Positions 51,901-61,315 of a stretch of DNA of 64,000 bases are shown here, piece after piece. The stretch is from assembly GCF_022788715.1 (NCBI RefSeq), contig NZ_CP085167.1, positions 1,299,001 through 1,363,000 of the forward strand, written 5' to 3'. The notes beneath the pieces were generated by a model. That model saw only the letters and a list, made by a program, of their open reading frames with translations. It had not been told where the DNA came from and did no database searches. Origin of the DNA: Sulfitobacter sp. DSM 110093 (GTDB taxonomy: Bacteria > Pseudomonadota > Alphaproteobacteria > Rhodobacterales > Rhodobacteraceae). The position numbers and the translations under genes are program-made. Every line of letters starts with the position of its first letter. Positions within the stretch are counted from its first letter, which is position 1.

Positions 51901-53319
51901 TTGAAAGACACCATTGATAGCATCGGCCTGATCGCGGGCGGTACACGGGTTGAGACGGGCGTGCATTTCCCCGTGGCCAATCCGGGCACGGGCGGGCAAG
52001 CGGGTTCAGCGCCGGATGCCGGACAGGCAGAATTGGATCGCGCAGTTGCCGCGGCAAAGGCGGCTTTCCCCGCGTGGTCAGCCAAATCCGACGAAGAACG
52101 CGCCGCCGCTTGCACAGCCGTGGCCGACAAGATCGAAGCCCATGCGGAGGAGTTGGCCCAGCTTGTCACCGCCGAGCAGGGCAAGCCCTTGGGCGGCATC
52201 GGTTCGCAATGGGAGTTGGGCGGCGCGGTCGCTTGGGCGCGTTATACCGCGAGCCTGTCGCTGCCGATGGAAGTGCTGCAAGACACGCCTGAGGGCCGGG
52301 TCGAGATGTACCGCAAGCCACTTGGGGTGGTGGGGTCAATCACCCCGTGGAACTTCCCCGTGCTGATCGCGGTCTGGCACATTCTGCCCGCGCTGCGCAG
52401 CGGCAATACGGTGGTCAGCAAACCATCCCCGATGACCCCGCTCGCGTCCCTGCGCATGATTGAGTTGATGAACGAAGTACTGCCAGCAGGCGTGGTCAAT
52501 TCGGTCAGCGCCGCTGATGGTGCTTTCAACATGGGCGCGGCCATGTCCGCGCATCCGGACATCGCCAAGATCGTCTTTACCGGCTCCTGCGGGACGGGTC
52601 AGAAAGTCATGCAGTCGAGTGCCGAGACGATGAAGCGTCTGACCCTTGAGATGGGCGGCAATGACGCGGGCATCGTGTTGCCCGATGCTGATCCGCAAGC
52701 GATTGCCGAAGGGTTGTTCTGGGGGGCCTTCATCAACAACGGCCAAACCTGCGCCGCGATGAAGCGGCTTTATGTGCACGACGATATCCACGACGCGGTC
52801 TGTGACGCACTGGTCGCCTATGCACGCAACATCAAAGTGGGCGAAGGCACGCAGGAGGACAGCGTTCTTGGCCCCGTGCAGAACCAGATGCAATTCGACA
52901 AGGTGGCGAAGCTGGTGGCGCAGGCCAAGGAAAGCGGGCAGGTTCTGCTGGGCGGTGAACCGGGCGAGGGGCTGTTCTACCCGCCGACGATCATCGCCGG
53001 GATGAGCGCAGATGACCCGCTTGTCTACGAAGAGCAATTCGGCCCCACGCTGCCGATCATCCGCTATAGTGATCTGGACGATGCGCTGGCGCAGGCCAAT
53101 GCGCTGGACGTGGGGCTTGGCGGCTCTGTCTGGTCGTCAGACAAGGCGGCGGCCAAGGAGGTGGCAAAACGGATGGAATGCGGCTCGGTCTGGATCAACA
53201 GCCATGGCATGATCCAGCCCAACGCGCCCTTCGGGGGCGTCAAGAAGTCAGGCTTCGGCGTCGAGTTCGGCGAAGAGGGGCTGAAGGAATACACCGACAT
53301 TCAGGTGATTTTCGCCTGA
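51901..53319 (+). CDS. NAD(P)-dependent aldehyde dehydrogenase (amine route)
   Basis: A 472-aa enzyme oxidising an aldehyde to its acid. Seen: ITPWNFPVLIAVWHILPALR, VVSKPSPMTPL, VFTGSCGTGQKVM, the catalytic Glu in LEMGGNDAG and the catalytic Cys in NNGQTCAAMKRLYV, then EEQFGPTLPI. Start choice: TTG 51901 lies 4-5 nt after GGAGGA; ATG 51886 is in frame but has a poor site. Set between an AraC regulator and a copper amine oxidase, it should oxidise the aldehyde released by the amine oxidase, as FeaB does. Confidence 0.88.
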   Translation: MKDTIDSIGLIAGGTRVETGVHFPVANPGTGGQAGSAPDAGQAELDRAVAAAKAAFPAWSAKSDEERAAACTAVADKIEAHAEELAQLVTAEQGKPLGGIGSQWELGGAVAWARYTASLSLPMEVLQDTPEGRVEMYRKPLGVVGSITPWNFPVLIAVWHILPALRSGNTVVSKPSPMTPLASLRMIELMNEVLPAGVVNSVSAADGAFNMGAAMSAHPDIAKIVFTGSCGTGQKVMQSSAETMKRLTLEMGGNDAGIVLPDADPQAIAEGLFWGAFINNGQTCAAMKRLYVHDDIHDAVCDALVAYARNIKVGEGTQEDSVLGPVQNQMQFDKVAKLVAQAKESGQVLLGGEPGEGLFYPPTIIAGMSADDPLVYEEQFGPTLPIIRYSDLDDALAQANALDVGLGGSVWSSDKAAAKEVAKRMECGSVWINSHGMIQPNAPFGGVKKSGFGVEFGEEGLKEYTDIQVIFA

Positions 53320-53393
53320 CGCTGGGAGGCGAGGGCGATCATTCGGTGTCCGGCATGGCGGGCACCTTCAAGAAAAACATGAAGGGAGACAGC

Positions 53394-55376
53394 ATGTTAC
53401 GTAAAACTCTACTCGGCGGGGCCGCGGCCCTTGCGCTGACCGGTGGGGCGTCATTCGCGCATCCGCTCGATGGTTTTTCCGGTGAGGAATACCAAAAGAT
53501 CAACGAAATCCTGCGCGCAGGCGATCTGGCGGGGGATGACACGCTCTATCCGCTGATCGAATTGATCGAGCCGCCCAAGGCCGATGTGCTGGCATGGAAC
53601 GAGGGCGACACGCTCGACCGCCGCGCGATGGTGCATATGTCCAACGCCGACAATAGCGGCTTTGTCGAAACCATCGTGAACCTGACAACTGGAGAGATCG
53701 AAAGCAGCGCCCCCACCGAAGGCCAGCCGATGATCCTTTTCAACGAGTTCGCCAACGCCATGACCGCCGCGCTAGAGCATCCCGACATGATCGCGGGGCT
53801 GGAGAAACGCGGGCTGACGCCGGATCAGGTGTTCTGCCTGCCGCTCACTGCGGGCAATTTCTTTTCGGACGAAGACGATGGCACGCGGTTGATGAAAGTG
53901 CCTTGCTACGTGTCCCCTGAAGGGTCGAACTTCTACGCCAAGCCGATTGAGAACATCTATGCCGTGGTCGATCTGCAAAGCGGCAAGGCGCTGCGTGTGA
54001 TCGACGAGGGAAATGTAGCAATCCCCGAGGACGGCTGGGGCTACACGGGCGAAGAGATTGAGGCCCGCGCCCGACAGCGTGCTGCGACGAATCCCGCCGT
54101 GCTGACCCAAGAGGGCGGGCCGAATTTCACCTATGCGGACGGTGCGCTGGAATGGGACATGTGGCGCATGCGCCTGCGGGTCGACAAACGCCCCGGTCCG
54201 GTGCTTTCGAACATTGACGTGAAGGATGGCGAGGAGTGGCGCACGCTGCTCTATCAAGCGCATCTGTCTGAGGTCTTCGTGCCCTATATGGACCCGAGCG
54301 CCGGGCTCTATTGGCGGACCTATATGGACAGTGGCGAGTACGGCTTCGGGCTGTTCCTGACCCCGCTGGTGGCCGGGATCGACTGCCCCTCTTACGCGAC
54401 CTTCCTGCCGGCAATGATCGCGGGCGACGATGGCCAGCCGCTGGAAATCCCCGACGCGGTCTGCATCTTTGAGCGCAACATCGGCGATCCGGCATGGCGG
54501 CACTTTGAGGTCTTCGCCCAAGGCCCCGATCAATACACCCCCGCCGAGGGTCGGCCCGAGACTGAATTGGTGGTGCGTACAGCGTCCGAAGTGGGCAACT
54601 ATGACTATCTGATCGACTACCGTTTCAAGCAGAACGGCCAAATGGAGATCAAGATTGGTGCCACAGGTCTCGACGGTGTGAAAGGTGCCGATGCGACTTC
54701 GATGGACGATCCTTCGGCGGCGCGTGAGACAGAATACGGCACGCTCATCGCGCCCAATCTGGTGGCGGCGAACCATGACCACTACTTCAACTTCCGGCTC
54801 GATTTCGACATCGACCAGCCCAGCAACCGCTTCATGACGATGGACATCGTGCCCGCCGAAGTGGCCGACGACAGCCCGCGTAGGTCCTTGTGGAAGGTCG
54901 AGCACAACATGCCGAAGTCCGAGACCGAGGCGACCTATCAGGTGTCGTCGTTCAAGCCGCGTTACTTCATGCTGCAAAACCCCGACCGCAAAGGCCCGTT
55001 GGGGCACAAGCCGGGCTACATGATCCACCACGGCAGCGTCGCCTATGGGCCTTTCGACTTTGAGAACGACCCCCCGATGATCCGCAACGCCTATATCGAG
55101 AATTCGGTATGGAACACGGTGCATGATCCTGAAGAACGGTATGCTGGCGGCAAGTTCGCTTTGCAAAGCGACGGGTCCGACACGCTGGCGCAATGGGTCA
55201 AGGAAGACGCGCCGCTACAGGATCAGGACATCGTGACGTGGTTCACGGCGGGCTTCCACCATGTGCCCCGCACCGAGGATTGGCCTGTGATGTCGACCGA
55301 ATGGAAGACCGTGCACATTATGCCGCACAACTTCTTTCCAATGAACCCGGCGATCACGATCCGCGATCCTGAATAA
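53394..55376 (+). CDS. tynA: Copper amine oxidase, periplasmic
   Basis: A 660-aa enzyme that oxidises primary amines to aldehydes with release of ammonia and H2O2. A signal peptide (MLRKTLLGGAAALALTGGAS) is followed by the beta-sandwich catalytic domain: the catalytic Asp in TYMDSGEYGFG, the TPQ precursor Tyr in VGNYDYLIDY, two copper His in NHDHYFNFRLDFDID and a third in TVHIMPHNFFPMNP. Length and motif order fit the family; the N-terminal D1 domain of E. coli TynA is missing. ATG 53394 has GGGAG at the right gap. Electrons go to O2, so an oxygen-rich environment is expected. Confidence 0.9.
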   Translation: MLRKTLLGGAAALALTGGASFAHPLDGFSGEEYQKINEILRAGDLAGDDTLYPLIELIEPPKADVLAWNEGDTLDRRAMVHMSNADNSGFVETIVNLTTGEIESSAPTEGQPMILFNEFANAMTAALEHPDMIAGLEKRGLTPDQVFCLPLTAGNFFSDEDDGTRLMKVPCYVSPEGSNFYAKPIENIYAVVDLQSGKALRVIDEGNVAIPEDGWGYTGEEIEARARQRAATNPAVLTQEGGPNFTYADGALEWDMWRMRLRVDKRPGPVLSNIDVKDGEEWRTLLYQAHLSEVFVPYMDPSAGLYWRTYMDSGEYGFGLFLTPLVAGIDCPSYATFLPAMIAGDDGQPLEIPDAVCIFERNIGDPAWRHFEVFAQGPDQYTPAEGRPETELVVRTASEVGNYDYLIDYRFKQNGQMEIKIGATGLDGVKGADATSMDDPSAARETEYGTLIAPNLVAANHDHYFNFRLDFDIDQPSNRFMTMDIVPAEVADDSPRRSLWKVEHNMPKSETEATYQVSSFKPRYFMLQNPDRKGPLGHKPGYMIHHGSVAYGPFDFENDPPMIRNAYIENSVWNTVHDPEERYAGGKFALQSDGSDTLAQWVKEDAPLQDQDIVTWFTAGFHHVPRTEDWPVMSTEWKTVHIMPHNFFPMNPAITIRDPE

Positions 55377-55391
55377 GGACGTGTGAGAAAG

Positions 55392-55427
55392 AAGAAAGAC
55401 GAGCAGCGCGGGCTGTTCGTCTTTCTC
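55392..55427 (+). terminator. Hairpin after the amine oxidase gene
   Basis: AGAAAGACGA and TCGTCTTTCT, extended inward by GCAGC/GCTGT, give a stem of about 15 bp with a GCGG loop, 17 nt past the stop. No T run follows, so it may act as an mRNA-stabilising end or a Rho-assisted terminator. The 55428-55574 stretch holds no gene. Confidence 0.6.
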
Positions 55428-55574
55428 AAGCACAAGGTAACGTATCTCATGGGTTGAAGTATCGTATTGAATAAAGGTCTGGAAACTAGCGGCAGAACGA
55501 GGAGGTTTGGCATTTTCTTGGCCGTTATGCCCTTGAGGCAGACGTCTCTCCCCAAACTCAAGCTTTATCGAGAA

Positions 55575-57359
55575 TTAGATCCAGAGCCCTGAGAATACTA
55601 TCGCCAGACCGCCCGCGCAGAGCACAATGGTCGGGATAGGGCGGCGCGTTCCGATCAGACCGGAGGAGAGTAGTGTCAGTCCCAAGGCCACCCGCGCAGC
55701 CGCCAGAAGAGCGGCGAGTGGGGCGTCTGAGAGCCGCAGCATGTCGGGGTTGGCGACCATACCCAACGGAATGATATAAAGCCCGATACCAAGTGCCATC
55801 GCTGTCAGCGCGACCTTCAACCAGTTCTCGCCGATCATCCCCGCCGCAATGAACACCGCCCCGCAAACTGGTGGCGTGATCGTCGACAAAAGTGCGAACC
55901 AGAAAACAAAAAGATGCGCCTGAAGCGGTGAAAGGCCCAGCTCAATAAGCGCAGGCCCAGCCACAGAGACACAGATCACATAGGCAGCTGTGGTCGGCAC
56001 CTCCATCCCTAAGATCAGGCAGGCCAGGGCCGTCAGCAGGAGCGACGGCCACAAAAGCCCACCTGAACCTTCGAGAATGAGCGAGGTGATTTTGACGCCG
56101 AGGCCGGTGATCGAAAGCACGCCGATGATGATCGAAGCGCAAAGAATGATCGACGCGATCAATGAAACCTGCCGCGCGGCGTTCACAACCGCGCTTGCCA
56201 ATCGGTCGGCGATCTGGCGCGGCAAGAAGGTCAGCTGCGCATTGAAAAACAGCAGGGCCGTCGCTGCCAGGATCGCCATGGCTGCGGAATACTCAGGTGT
56301 GAACTGCGCAATGAACATCCCCCAGAGAAGGACAGAGAATGGCACGAGGAAGAACAGCGACGTGATCACCACATCTCGGAGGGCGGGGCGATCCGCCTCG
56401 GCAATACTCTTGAGCGAAAAACGCCGGGCGTAGGCGTTGATGCCCACCCAGACCGCCACGAAATACAGCAGCGCCGGCAGGGCTGCGGCGGCCATAATGC
56501 CAGTGTAGGGCACGCCCGTAAGCTCAACCATGACAAAGGCACCCGCGCCCATCAGGGGCGGCATGATCTGCCCGCCAGATGAGGCCACGGCCTCGACCGC
56601 GGCGGCAAGGCGTTTGGGATAGCCAAGCTTCGTCATAGCGGGCAGGGTGATCGCGCCGGTGGAGGCGACATTGGCCGAGGCCGAGCCAGAGATCGAGCCG
56701 AACAGCGCCGAGGACAGAACCGAAACCTTCGCCGCGCCGCCCTTCAGACGACCGGCTGCCGCTGCCGCGACATTCATGAACCCTTGTCCCGCTTCGCCAG
56801 CGTTTAGCACCGCGCCAAAGATTACAAAGATCGCCACGACCGACACCGAAACCCCTGTAAGCGTGCCCCATATGCCACCCTCGGCAATGGTCAGCGTGCC
56901 AAAGAAACTTTCGACCGGCGTGCCGGAATGTCCGAACTCGCCGGGAATATACTGTCCAAACAGCCCATAAAGCAGCGCCAGTGCCGCCACCAGCGGCAGC
57001 GGCCAGCCGATCACCCGACGCGCCGTTTCCAGCACCACCAAAAGCAGCGTCACCGCTACCGCGAGCTGAAAGTCGCTCTCGATAAATCCATATTGATCCC
57101 CGAGCGCATTGCTGTTGAAGGCCACCCAAAGCGCTGCGGCAATGCCCAGTGCCGCAAGAATGCTGCCCGTCATCCGCCGGATTGGCGTGTCCGCATCAAA
57201 AATCAAGGCAAAGGGGAGGATAAAGGCCATATGCAGCGGCCTGCTGATAAGGTTCGGCACCAGACCTGAAAATATCAGAGCCAAATGATAGCCAACCAGC
57301 GCGACCGCGAGTGTGATCCAGAAACTCGCCGCCATTCGGCTCTCAGGAAGGTTTTTCAT
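55575..57359 (-). CDS. TRAP transporter fused permease (DctQM type)
   Basis: A 594-aa inner-membrane permease with about 16 segments: the DctQ-like four-helix part fused to the DctM-like twelve-helix part, the arrangement used with TAXI binding proteins. Family marks: FGSISGSASANVASTGAITLPAM, YPKRLAAAVEAVASSGGQIMPPLMGAGAF and LGMEVPTTAAYVICVS. It uses a Na+ or H+ gradient to import an organic acid. The periplasmic binding protein gene lies 63 bp upstream. Confidence 0.9.
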   Translation of the reverse strand: MKNLPESRMAASFWITLAVALVGYHLALIFSGLVPNLISRPLHMAFILPFALIFDADTPIRRMTGSILAALGIAAALWVAFNSNALGDQYGFIESDFQLAVAVTLLLVVLETARRVIGWPLPLVAALALLYGLFGQYIPGEFGHSGTPVESFFGTLTIAEGGIWGTLTGVSVSVVAIFVIFGAVLNAGEAGQGFMNVAAAAAGRLKGGAAKVSVLSSALFGSISGSASANVASTGAITLPAMTKLGYPKRLAAAVEAVASSGGQIMPPLMGAGAFVMVELTGVPYTGIMAAAALPALLYFVAVWVGINAYARRFSLKSIAEADRPALRDVVITSLFFLVPFSVLLWGMFIAQFTPEYSAAMAILAATALLFFNAQLTFLPRQIADRLASAVVNAARQVSLIASIILCASIIIGVLSITGLGVKITSLILEGSGGLLWPSLLLTALACLILGMEVPTTAAYVICVSVAGPALIELGLSPLQAHLFVFWFALLSTITPPVCGAVFIAAGMIGENWLKVALTAMALGIGLYIIPLGMVANPDMLRLSDAPLAALLAAARVALGLTLLSSGLIGTRRPIPTIVLCAGGLAIVFSGLWI

Positions 57360-57422
57360 GTGGGGAGTTCCGGCTGTGAATGGAGGGCAGTGCGGCGCGG
57401 AAAGCCCGCGCCGCGCCGCATG

Positions 57423-58376
57423 TTATTGCGACGCCTTTGTCGCGATCCCGGCTTCTTCGTAATAGCGCAGCGCGCCGGGGTGTAATTCAGTTGTAATGTT
57501 GCTCATCAACTCTGGCGTGACATTGCCCCACCACGGCGAGGTGTCGGCCATCTTTGCCTTGTTGTCCCAATAGGTCTTGGTCAGCTGATAGGCCGTCTCA
57601 TCGTCCATCTTTGTGGTCGTGAAGGCTGCGACGGGCAGGGAGGTTGTGGTCACATCCTGCTCTTGGCCCGCATAGGTCCCCGCCGGGATGACGATGCGTG
57701 TGCGCTTGGATTGCGCGATTTGCTCATCGCTGAGCGAGATCACGTTGACGGGGGTCGAAGCCGCGGCCTCAACAACATTGGGCGCCGGAAATGAGCCTGC
57801 GGTGACGAAGCCATCGATCTGCCCGTTCTTGAGCGCGGCCACGGCGTTGCTCAGCTCAGCATCAGCAATCTCGACGCTGTCCGACAACCCGAACATATCA
57901 AGATACTTCGCGCCCTCCGTGGCACCGAAAGATCCTTTGCCCAGCAGAATGCTTTTGCCCTCAAGGTCAGCCATCGACGTGGCGTCGCTGTTCTGTGACA
58001 TCACGAAATGCATGGTCAGCGAGGGGATCGGGAAGAGGGCGCGAATGTCGTCAAAGGCGGGGGCCGTCTTGCCCTCGAACATCGCTTTGCCCTCTTGGGC
58101 CAGCCCGACAAGCGCTGGCGGCGTGGTAAAGACATAGTCGGCACCGCGCGCGCGCACTTCCATGACGTTCTGAACCGAGCCTTGGCTCTCTTCCACCGTG
58201 ACTGAAATGTCTCCGCCACTGCCCGCTTTCATGGCTTCGGCAAGCTCCACGCCCATTTGATAGTAGGACGAGCCCGATTTGGCAGACTTATACGTCACGC
58301 GGGTTTCCGCGCCGGCCGCGTTGCCCAAAAGCCCCACGGCGACTGCCGCGCAGATGGTTTGTTTCAATGCAATCAT
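57423..58376 (-). CDS. TAXI-family TRAP solute-binding protein
   Basis: A 317-aa periplasmic binding protein (signal peptide ending GNAAGA at about residue 23) of the TAXI family. Seen: YKSAKSGSSYYQMGVELAEA, VEESQGSVQNVMEVRARGAD, LGKGSFGATEGAKYLDMF and GQIDGFVTAGSFPAPNVVEA. TAXI proteins bind organic acids such as glutamate, malate or alpha-ketoglutarate; the substrate here is not readable. Its position between the amine oxidase and sugar-acid clusters leaves both as possible partners. Confidence 0.88.
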   Translation of the reverse strand: MIALKQTICAAVAVGLLGNAAGAETRVTYKSAKSGSSYYQMGVELAEAMKAGSGGDISVTVEESQGSVQNVMEVRARGADYVFTTPPALVGLAQEGKAMFEGKTAPAFDDIRALFPIPSLTMHFVMSQNSDATSMADLEGKSILLGKGSFGATEGAKYLDMFGLSDSVEIADAELSNAVAALKNGQIDGFVTAGSFPAPNVVEAAASTPVNVISLSDEQIAQSKRTRIVIPAGTYAGQEQDVTTTSLPVAAFTTTKMDDETAYQLTKTYWDNKAKMADTSPWWGNVTPELMSNITTELHPGALRYYEEAGIATKASQ

Positions 58377-58791
58377 AGTGTTTCCTCCTCCAAACCCGAA
58401 GACTCACTGTTTGGCCCAGACAGGGGCCGAAACGCCTTCGAGAGACCTTGTGGCAGCACACTGTGTCTTTGTCGAGAATGCGGTTCCGTTGCGGGGCGGG
58501 CGGGTAGATCAATACGGCGGGCCGCCATAGCCTTCAGATTTGACGCAGCGGGAGAAAGGCCGGATTGCAGCCGTTCGCTGTGGCTTGGGGCAAAGTTAGC
58601 TTATCGAAGATCCAAGGGCCAATAGTGTAAACACATCCAAGCCCTCCGTCTTAAGCAGCCCACGCTTAGCGACTGATATCGCCCTCCGATATCCTACGGC
58701 ATAAGCGGGAACATATGGATCAAAGCGACACGCCCAAAAGTTTTTTTTGGGCGCGCGCGAAAATTGTAAGGCAACTTACTTGGTGAACGGC
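58377..58791 (-). promoter_or_regulatory. Control region upstream of the TRAP genes
   Basis: This 415-bp gap carries no gene I can support. It holds a 19-bp inverted repeat (GATATCG, 5 bp, CGATATC; 58675-58693), a 10-bp palindrome GTGTAAACAC (58625-58634), and a hairpin (CGCCCAAAA/TTTTGGGCG; 58731-58753) just downstream of the aldehyde dehydrogenase stop. The inverted repeats could be sites for the GntR regulator encoded at 61.3 kb; that is inference. Confidence 0.4.
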
Positions 58792-60309
58792 TCAGTTGGT
58801 AACGATTTCATGCAGCAACGCTTCTGGCATGTTCTGATAGCACACCGGACGTAGGAAGCGCCGGATCGAAAGGGTGCCGACCGAGGTTGCCCCGAAGTTG
58901 GTCGAGGCCGGGTAGGGCCCGCCGTGAACCATGCTGTCGGCCACTTCGACGCCGGTGGGGAAGCCGTTGACCAGCAGGCGCCCGGCTTTGCGTTCGATGA
59001 TTGGCATCAGACGCCGTGCAGTGTCAGTGTCCGCCTCGTCCATTTGCAGCGTGATCGTAAGCTGGCCTTCCAGCCCCTTTGCAAGGCTCTCCATCTCTTC
59101 GATTGAGCTGGTCCGAACGACGAGGCCAAGCGGGCCAAAGACCTCTTCCCCAAGCTCGTGATCCTGCAAATAGGCCGCGCTATCCGTTTCATAGAGGTTG
59201 GGCAGGGCGTTGCGGCCTTCGCTTTCGGTGGACAGGCGCGGCTGCACGGCATTGCGCCGATCAAACCGGGCCTTGCCGTCGCGGTAGGCCTGCGCGATCC
59301 CGTCAGTCAGCATCACCTGTGCGGGTGCGTCCTGCAGGGCTGCGGTCGCGGCTTCGACAAAACTGTCGCCTTCCGCACCTTTCGGCACGACTGCGATGCC
59401 GGGGTTGGTGCAGAACTGACCTGCTCCCATGGTCAGCGATCCGGCCCAGCCTTCGCCAAGGGCTTTACCGTGCGCTTTACACGCCTCTGGCAACACGAAC
59501 ATCGGATTGACCGAGCCGAGTTCGCCGAAAAACGGGATCGGCTCGGGCCGGGCGGCGCAAAGGTCGAACAATGCGCGGCCCCCGCCAAGCGAGCCGGTAA
59601 AGCCCACGGCTTTGATAAGCGGATGCTGCACCAGCGCCTGACCGACCGTGCGATTGCCGCCTTGGATCAGAGAAAAGACACCTCTTGGCATGTCGCATTT
59701 CTCAATCGCGGCATGCACGGCCTCGGCCACGATCTCGCCCGTGCCGGGGTGGGCGGAATGGCCCTTCACGACAACCGGACATCCTGCGGCCAGCGCTGCG
59801 GCGGTGTCGCCTCCGGCGGTGGAGAAGGCCAGCGGGAAGTTCGACGCGCCGAAGACGGCAACAGGGCCAATCGGGCGCTGGACCATGCGCAGCTCCGGGC
59901 GGGGCAGGGGCTGCCGGTCGGGCTGGGCTGAATCAACCCGCGTATCAAGGTAGTCGCCCTTTAGAATATGATCGGCAAAAAGCCTCAGCTGCCCCGTGGT
60001 GCGCCCGCGTTCACCGTTCAGCCGCGCTTCGGGCAGGCCGGTTTCGCGCGTGCCGATATCGGTGATCGCCTCGGCGCGGGCTTCGATTTCGTCGGCGATG
60101 GTGTTGAGGAGTGCAGCCCGCGCCTCGCGGGTGCTATAGCCGTAGGACCAGAAGGCAGCCTCTGCTGCTTCGCAGGCCTGATCGACAAGCGCCGTTGTCC
60201 CGACGCTGAAATCATGCGCCGGACCGCTGGCGGGTTCGGAGGGGAAGGTCTGCTCAGCGCCGACCCATGTGCCGGCGATCAAATGTTTACCATGCGGGGT
60301 GAAGCTCAT
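58792..60309 (-). CDS. Alpha-ketoglutarate semialdehyde dehydrogenase
   Basis: A 505-aa NADP-type aldehyde dehydrogenase. Seen: MSFTPHGKHLIAGTWVGAEQ, GPVAVFGASNFPLAFSTAGG, VVVKGHSAHPGTGE, the catalytic Glu in FFGELGSVNPMFVLPEA and the catalytic Cys in MGAGQFCTNPGIAVV. These, plus HPLIKAVGFTGSLGGGRALF, fit the KGSADH group that oxidises alpha-ketoglutarate semialdehyde to 2-oxoglutarate in non-phosphorylative pentose or hexarate pathways. Its ATG overlaps the stop of the PdxA-like gene. The dehydratase at 62 kb would supply its substrate. Confidence 0.88.
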   Translation of the reverse strand: MSFTPHGKHLIAGTWVGAEQTFPSEPASGPAHDFSVGTTALVDQACEAAEAAFWSYGYSTREARAALLNTIADEIEARAEAITDIGTRETGLPEARLNGERGRTTGQLRLFADHILKGDYLDTRVDSAQPDRQPLPRPELRMVQRPIGPVAVFGASNFPLAFSTAGGDTAAALAAGCPVVVKGHSAHPGTGEIVAEAVHAAIEKCDMPRGVFSLIQGGNRTVGQALVQHPLIKAVGFTGSLGGGRALFDLCAARPEPIPFFGELGSVNPMFVLPEACKAHGKALGEGWAGSLTMGAGQFCTNPGIAVVPKGAEGDSFVEAATAALQDAPAQVMLTDGIAQAYRDGKARFDRRNAVQPRLSTESEGRNALPNLYETDSAAYLQDHELGEEVFGPLGLVVRTSSIEEMESLAKGLEGQLTITLQMDEADTDTARRLMPIIERKAGRLLVNGFPTGVEVADSMVHGGPYPASTNFGATSVGTLSIRRFLRPVCYQNMPEALLHEIVTN

Positions 60310-61313
60310 GCTGCTGTCTCCTTTTGCGAATTTCTGACCATCTTGCAGGCAATCTCGAAAGCGGCACGGGTGGCACCGAGGTCGGCTGTACCTTGGCCTG
60401 CGATGTCAAATGCCGTGCCATGCGCCGGGGTGGTGACGGGCACCGGCAGCCCGCCTTGAACGGTCACGCCGCGGTCAAACCCCAGCAGTTTAAGGGCGAT
60501 CTGACCTTGGTCATGATACATCGTGACCACGGCGTCGATCTCGCCTTTTGTGACCTTGAGAAAGACGGTGTCTGAGGGCAGGGGGCCGGTGACAGCCATC
60601 TGACCGCCCGCCATGTGACGCACCGCGGGTTCGATCACGTCGATCTCCTCCCGGCCAAAATTGCCGCCGTCCCCGGCATGGGGGTTGAGCGCTGCAACGG
60701 CGATGCGGGGCCGCGCGTGACCGGCTTGCCGCAGGGTGCGGTCGATCAGGCGGGTGGCTTCTTGGATGCGGTCGGGGGTGATCGTGTCGGCCACGTCCCG
60801 CAGGGCGATATGGCTGGTGACCCGGCTGGTCCACATATCGTCGAGCGTGTTGAGTTCGGAAATATAGTTGGTCACGCCGAGCTTTTCGGCGATGTAATGC
60901 AACTCATCGGAATGCCCGATCCCGGCCATATGCATCGAAGCCTTGTTGAACGGCGCAAAGACAATCGCGTCGATCACCCCCTCCTGAACAAAGGCGAGCG
61001 CTTGGTCGAGGACCCGTAGCGTGGACCGACCCGAGGCTTCGGTGCTTTGGCCAATGACGACATCCTCGGCCGCGATGGTTTCCATCTCATGCAGGGCGAC
61101 TGGCGCATGCGCCGTCCAATCCTGTCCCCCCGCGTTCACCGCCGTCATTGTGTGGTCGCACCCAGCTTGGCGCTGCCCCATCTCAAAGACATGACGGTCG
61201 CCAATCAGCAGGATCTGCGCCTGATCGCAGCAGTCATCGGCCAGCAGCCGGGCGACAAGTTCCGGCCCGATGCCGCTGGGGTCACCGGGGATAACACCAA
61301 TTCTTGGGGTCAT
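60306..61313 (-). CDS. PdxA-family (PdxA2-like) 4-phosphate dehydrogenase
   Basis: A 335-aa NAD-dependent, metal-requiring dehydrogenase of the PdxA family. Seen: PRIGVIPGDPSGIGPELVAR, IVFAPFNKASMHMAGIGHSD, ALNPHAGDGGNFGREEIDVI and VVTMYHDQGQIALKLLGFD with metal-binding His. In sugar-acid operons PdxA paralogues act on D-erythronate or L-/D-threonate 4-phosphate rather than making vitamin B6. No sugar-acid kinase is seen in this window, so the substrate here is unclear. It lies 3 bp after the GntR gene and overlaps the semialdehyde dehydrogenase. Confidence 0.85.
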   Translation of the reverse strand: MTPRIGVIPGDPSGIGPELVARLLADDCCDQAQILLIGDRHVFEMGQRQAGCDHTMTAVNAGGQDWTAHAPVALHEMETIAAEDVVIGQSTEASGRSTLRVLDQALAFVQEGVIDAIVFAPFNKASMHMAGIGHSDELHYIAEKLGVTNYISELNTLDDMWTSRVTSHIALRDVADTITPDRIQEATRLIDRTLRQAGHARPRIAVAALNPHAGDGGNFGREEIDVIEPAVRHMAGGQMAVTGPLPSDTVFLKVTKGEIDAVVTMYHDQGQIALKLLGFDRGVTVQGGLPVPVTTPAHGTAFDIAGQGTADLGATRAAFEIACKMVRNSQKETAA

Positions 61314-61315
61314 GT

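Noticed and set aside
53772..55193. 473-codon open frame opposite the copper amine oxidase
   Set aside because: The plus strand carries every amine oxidase motif; the opposite frame has none of its own.
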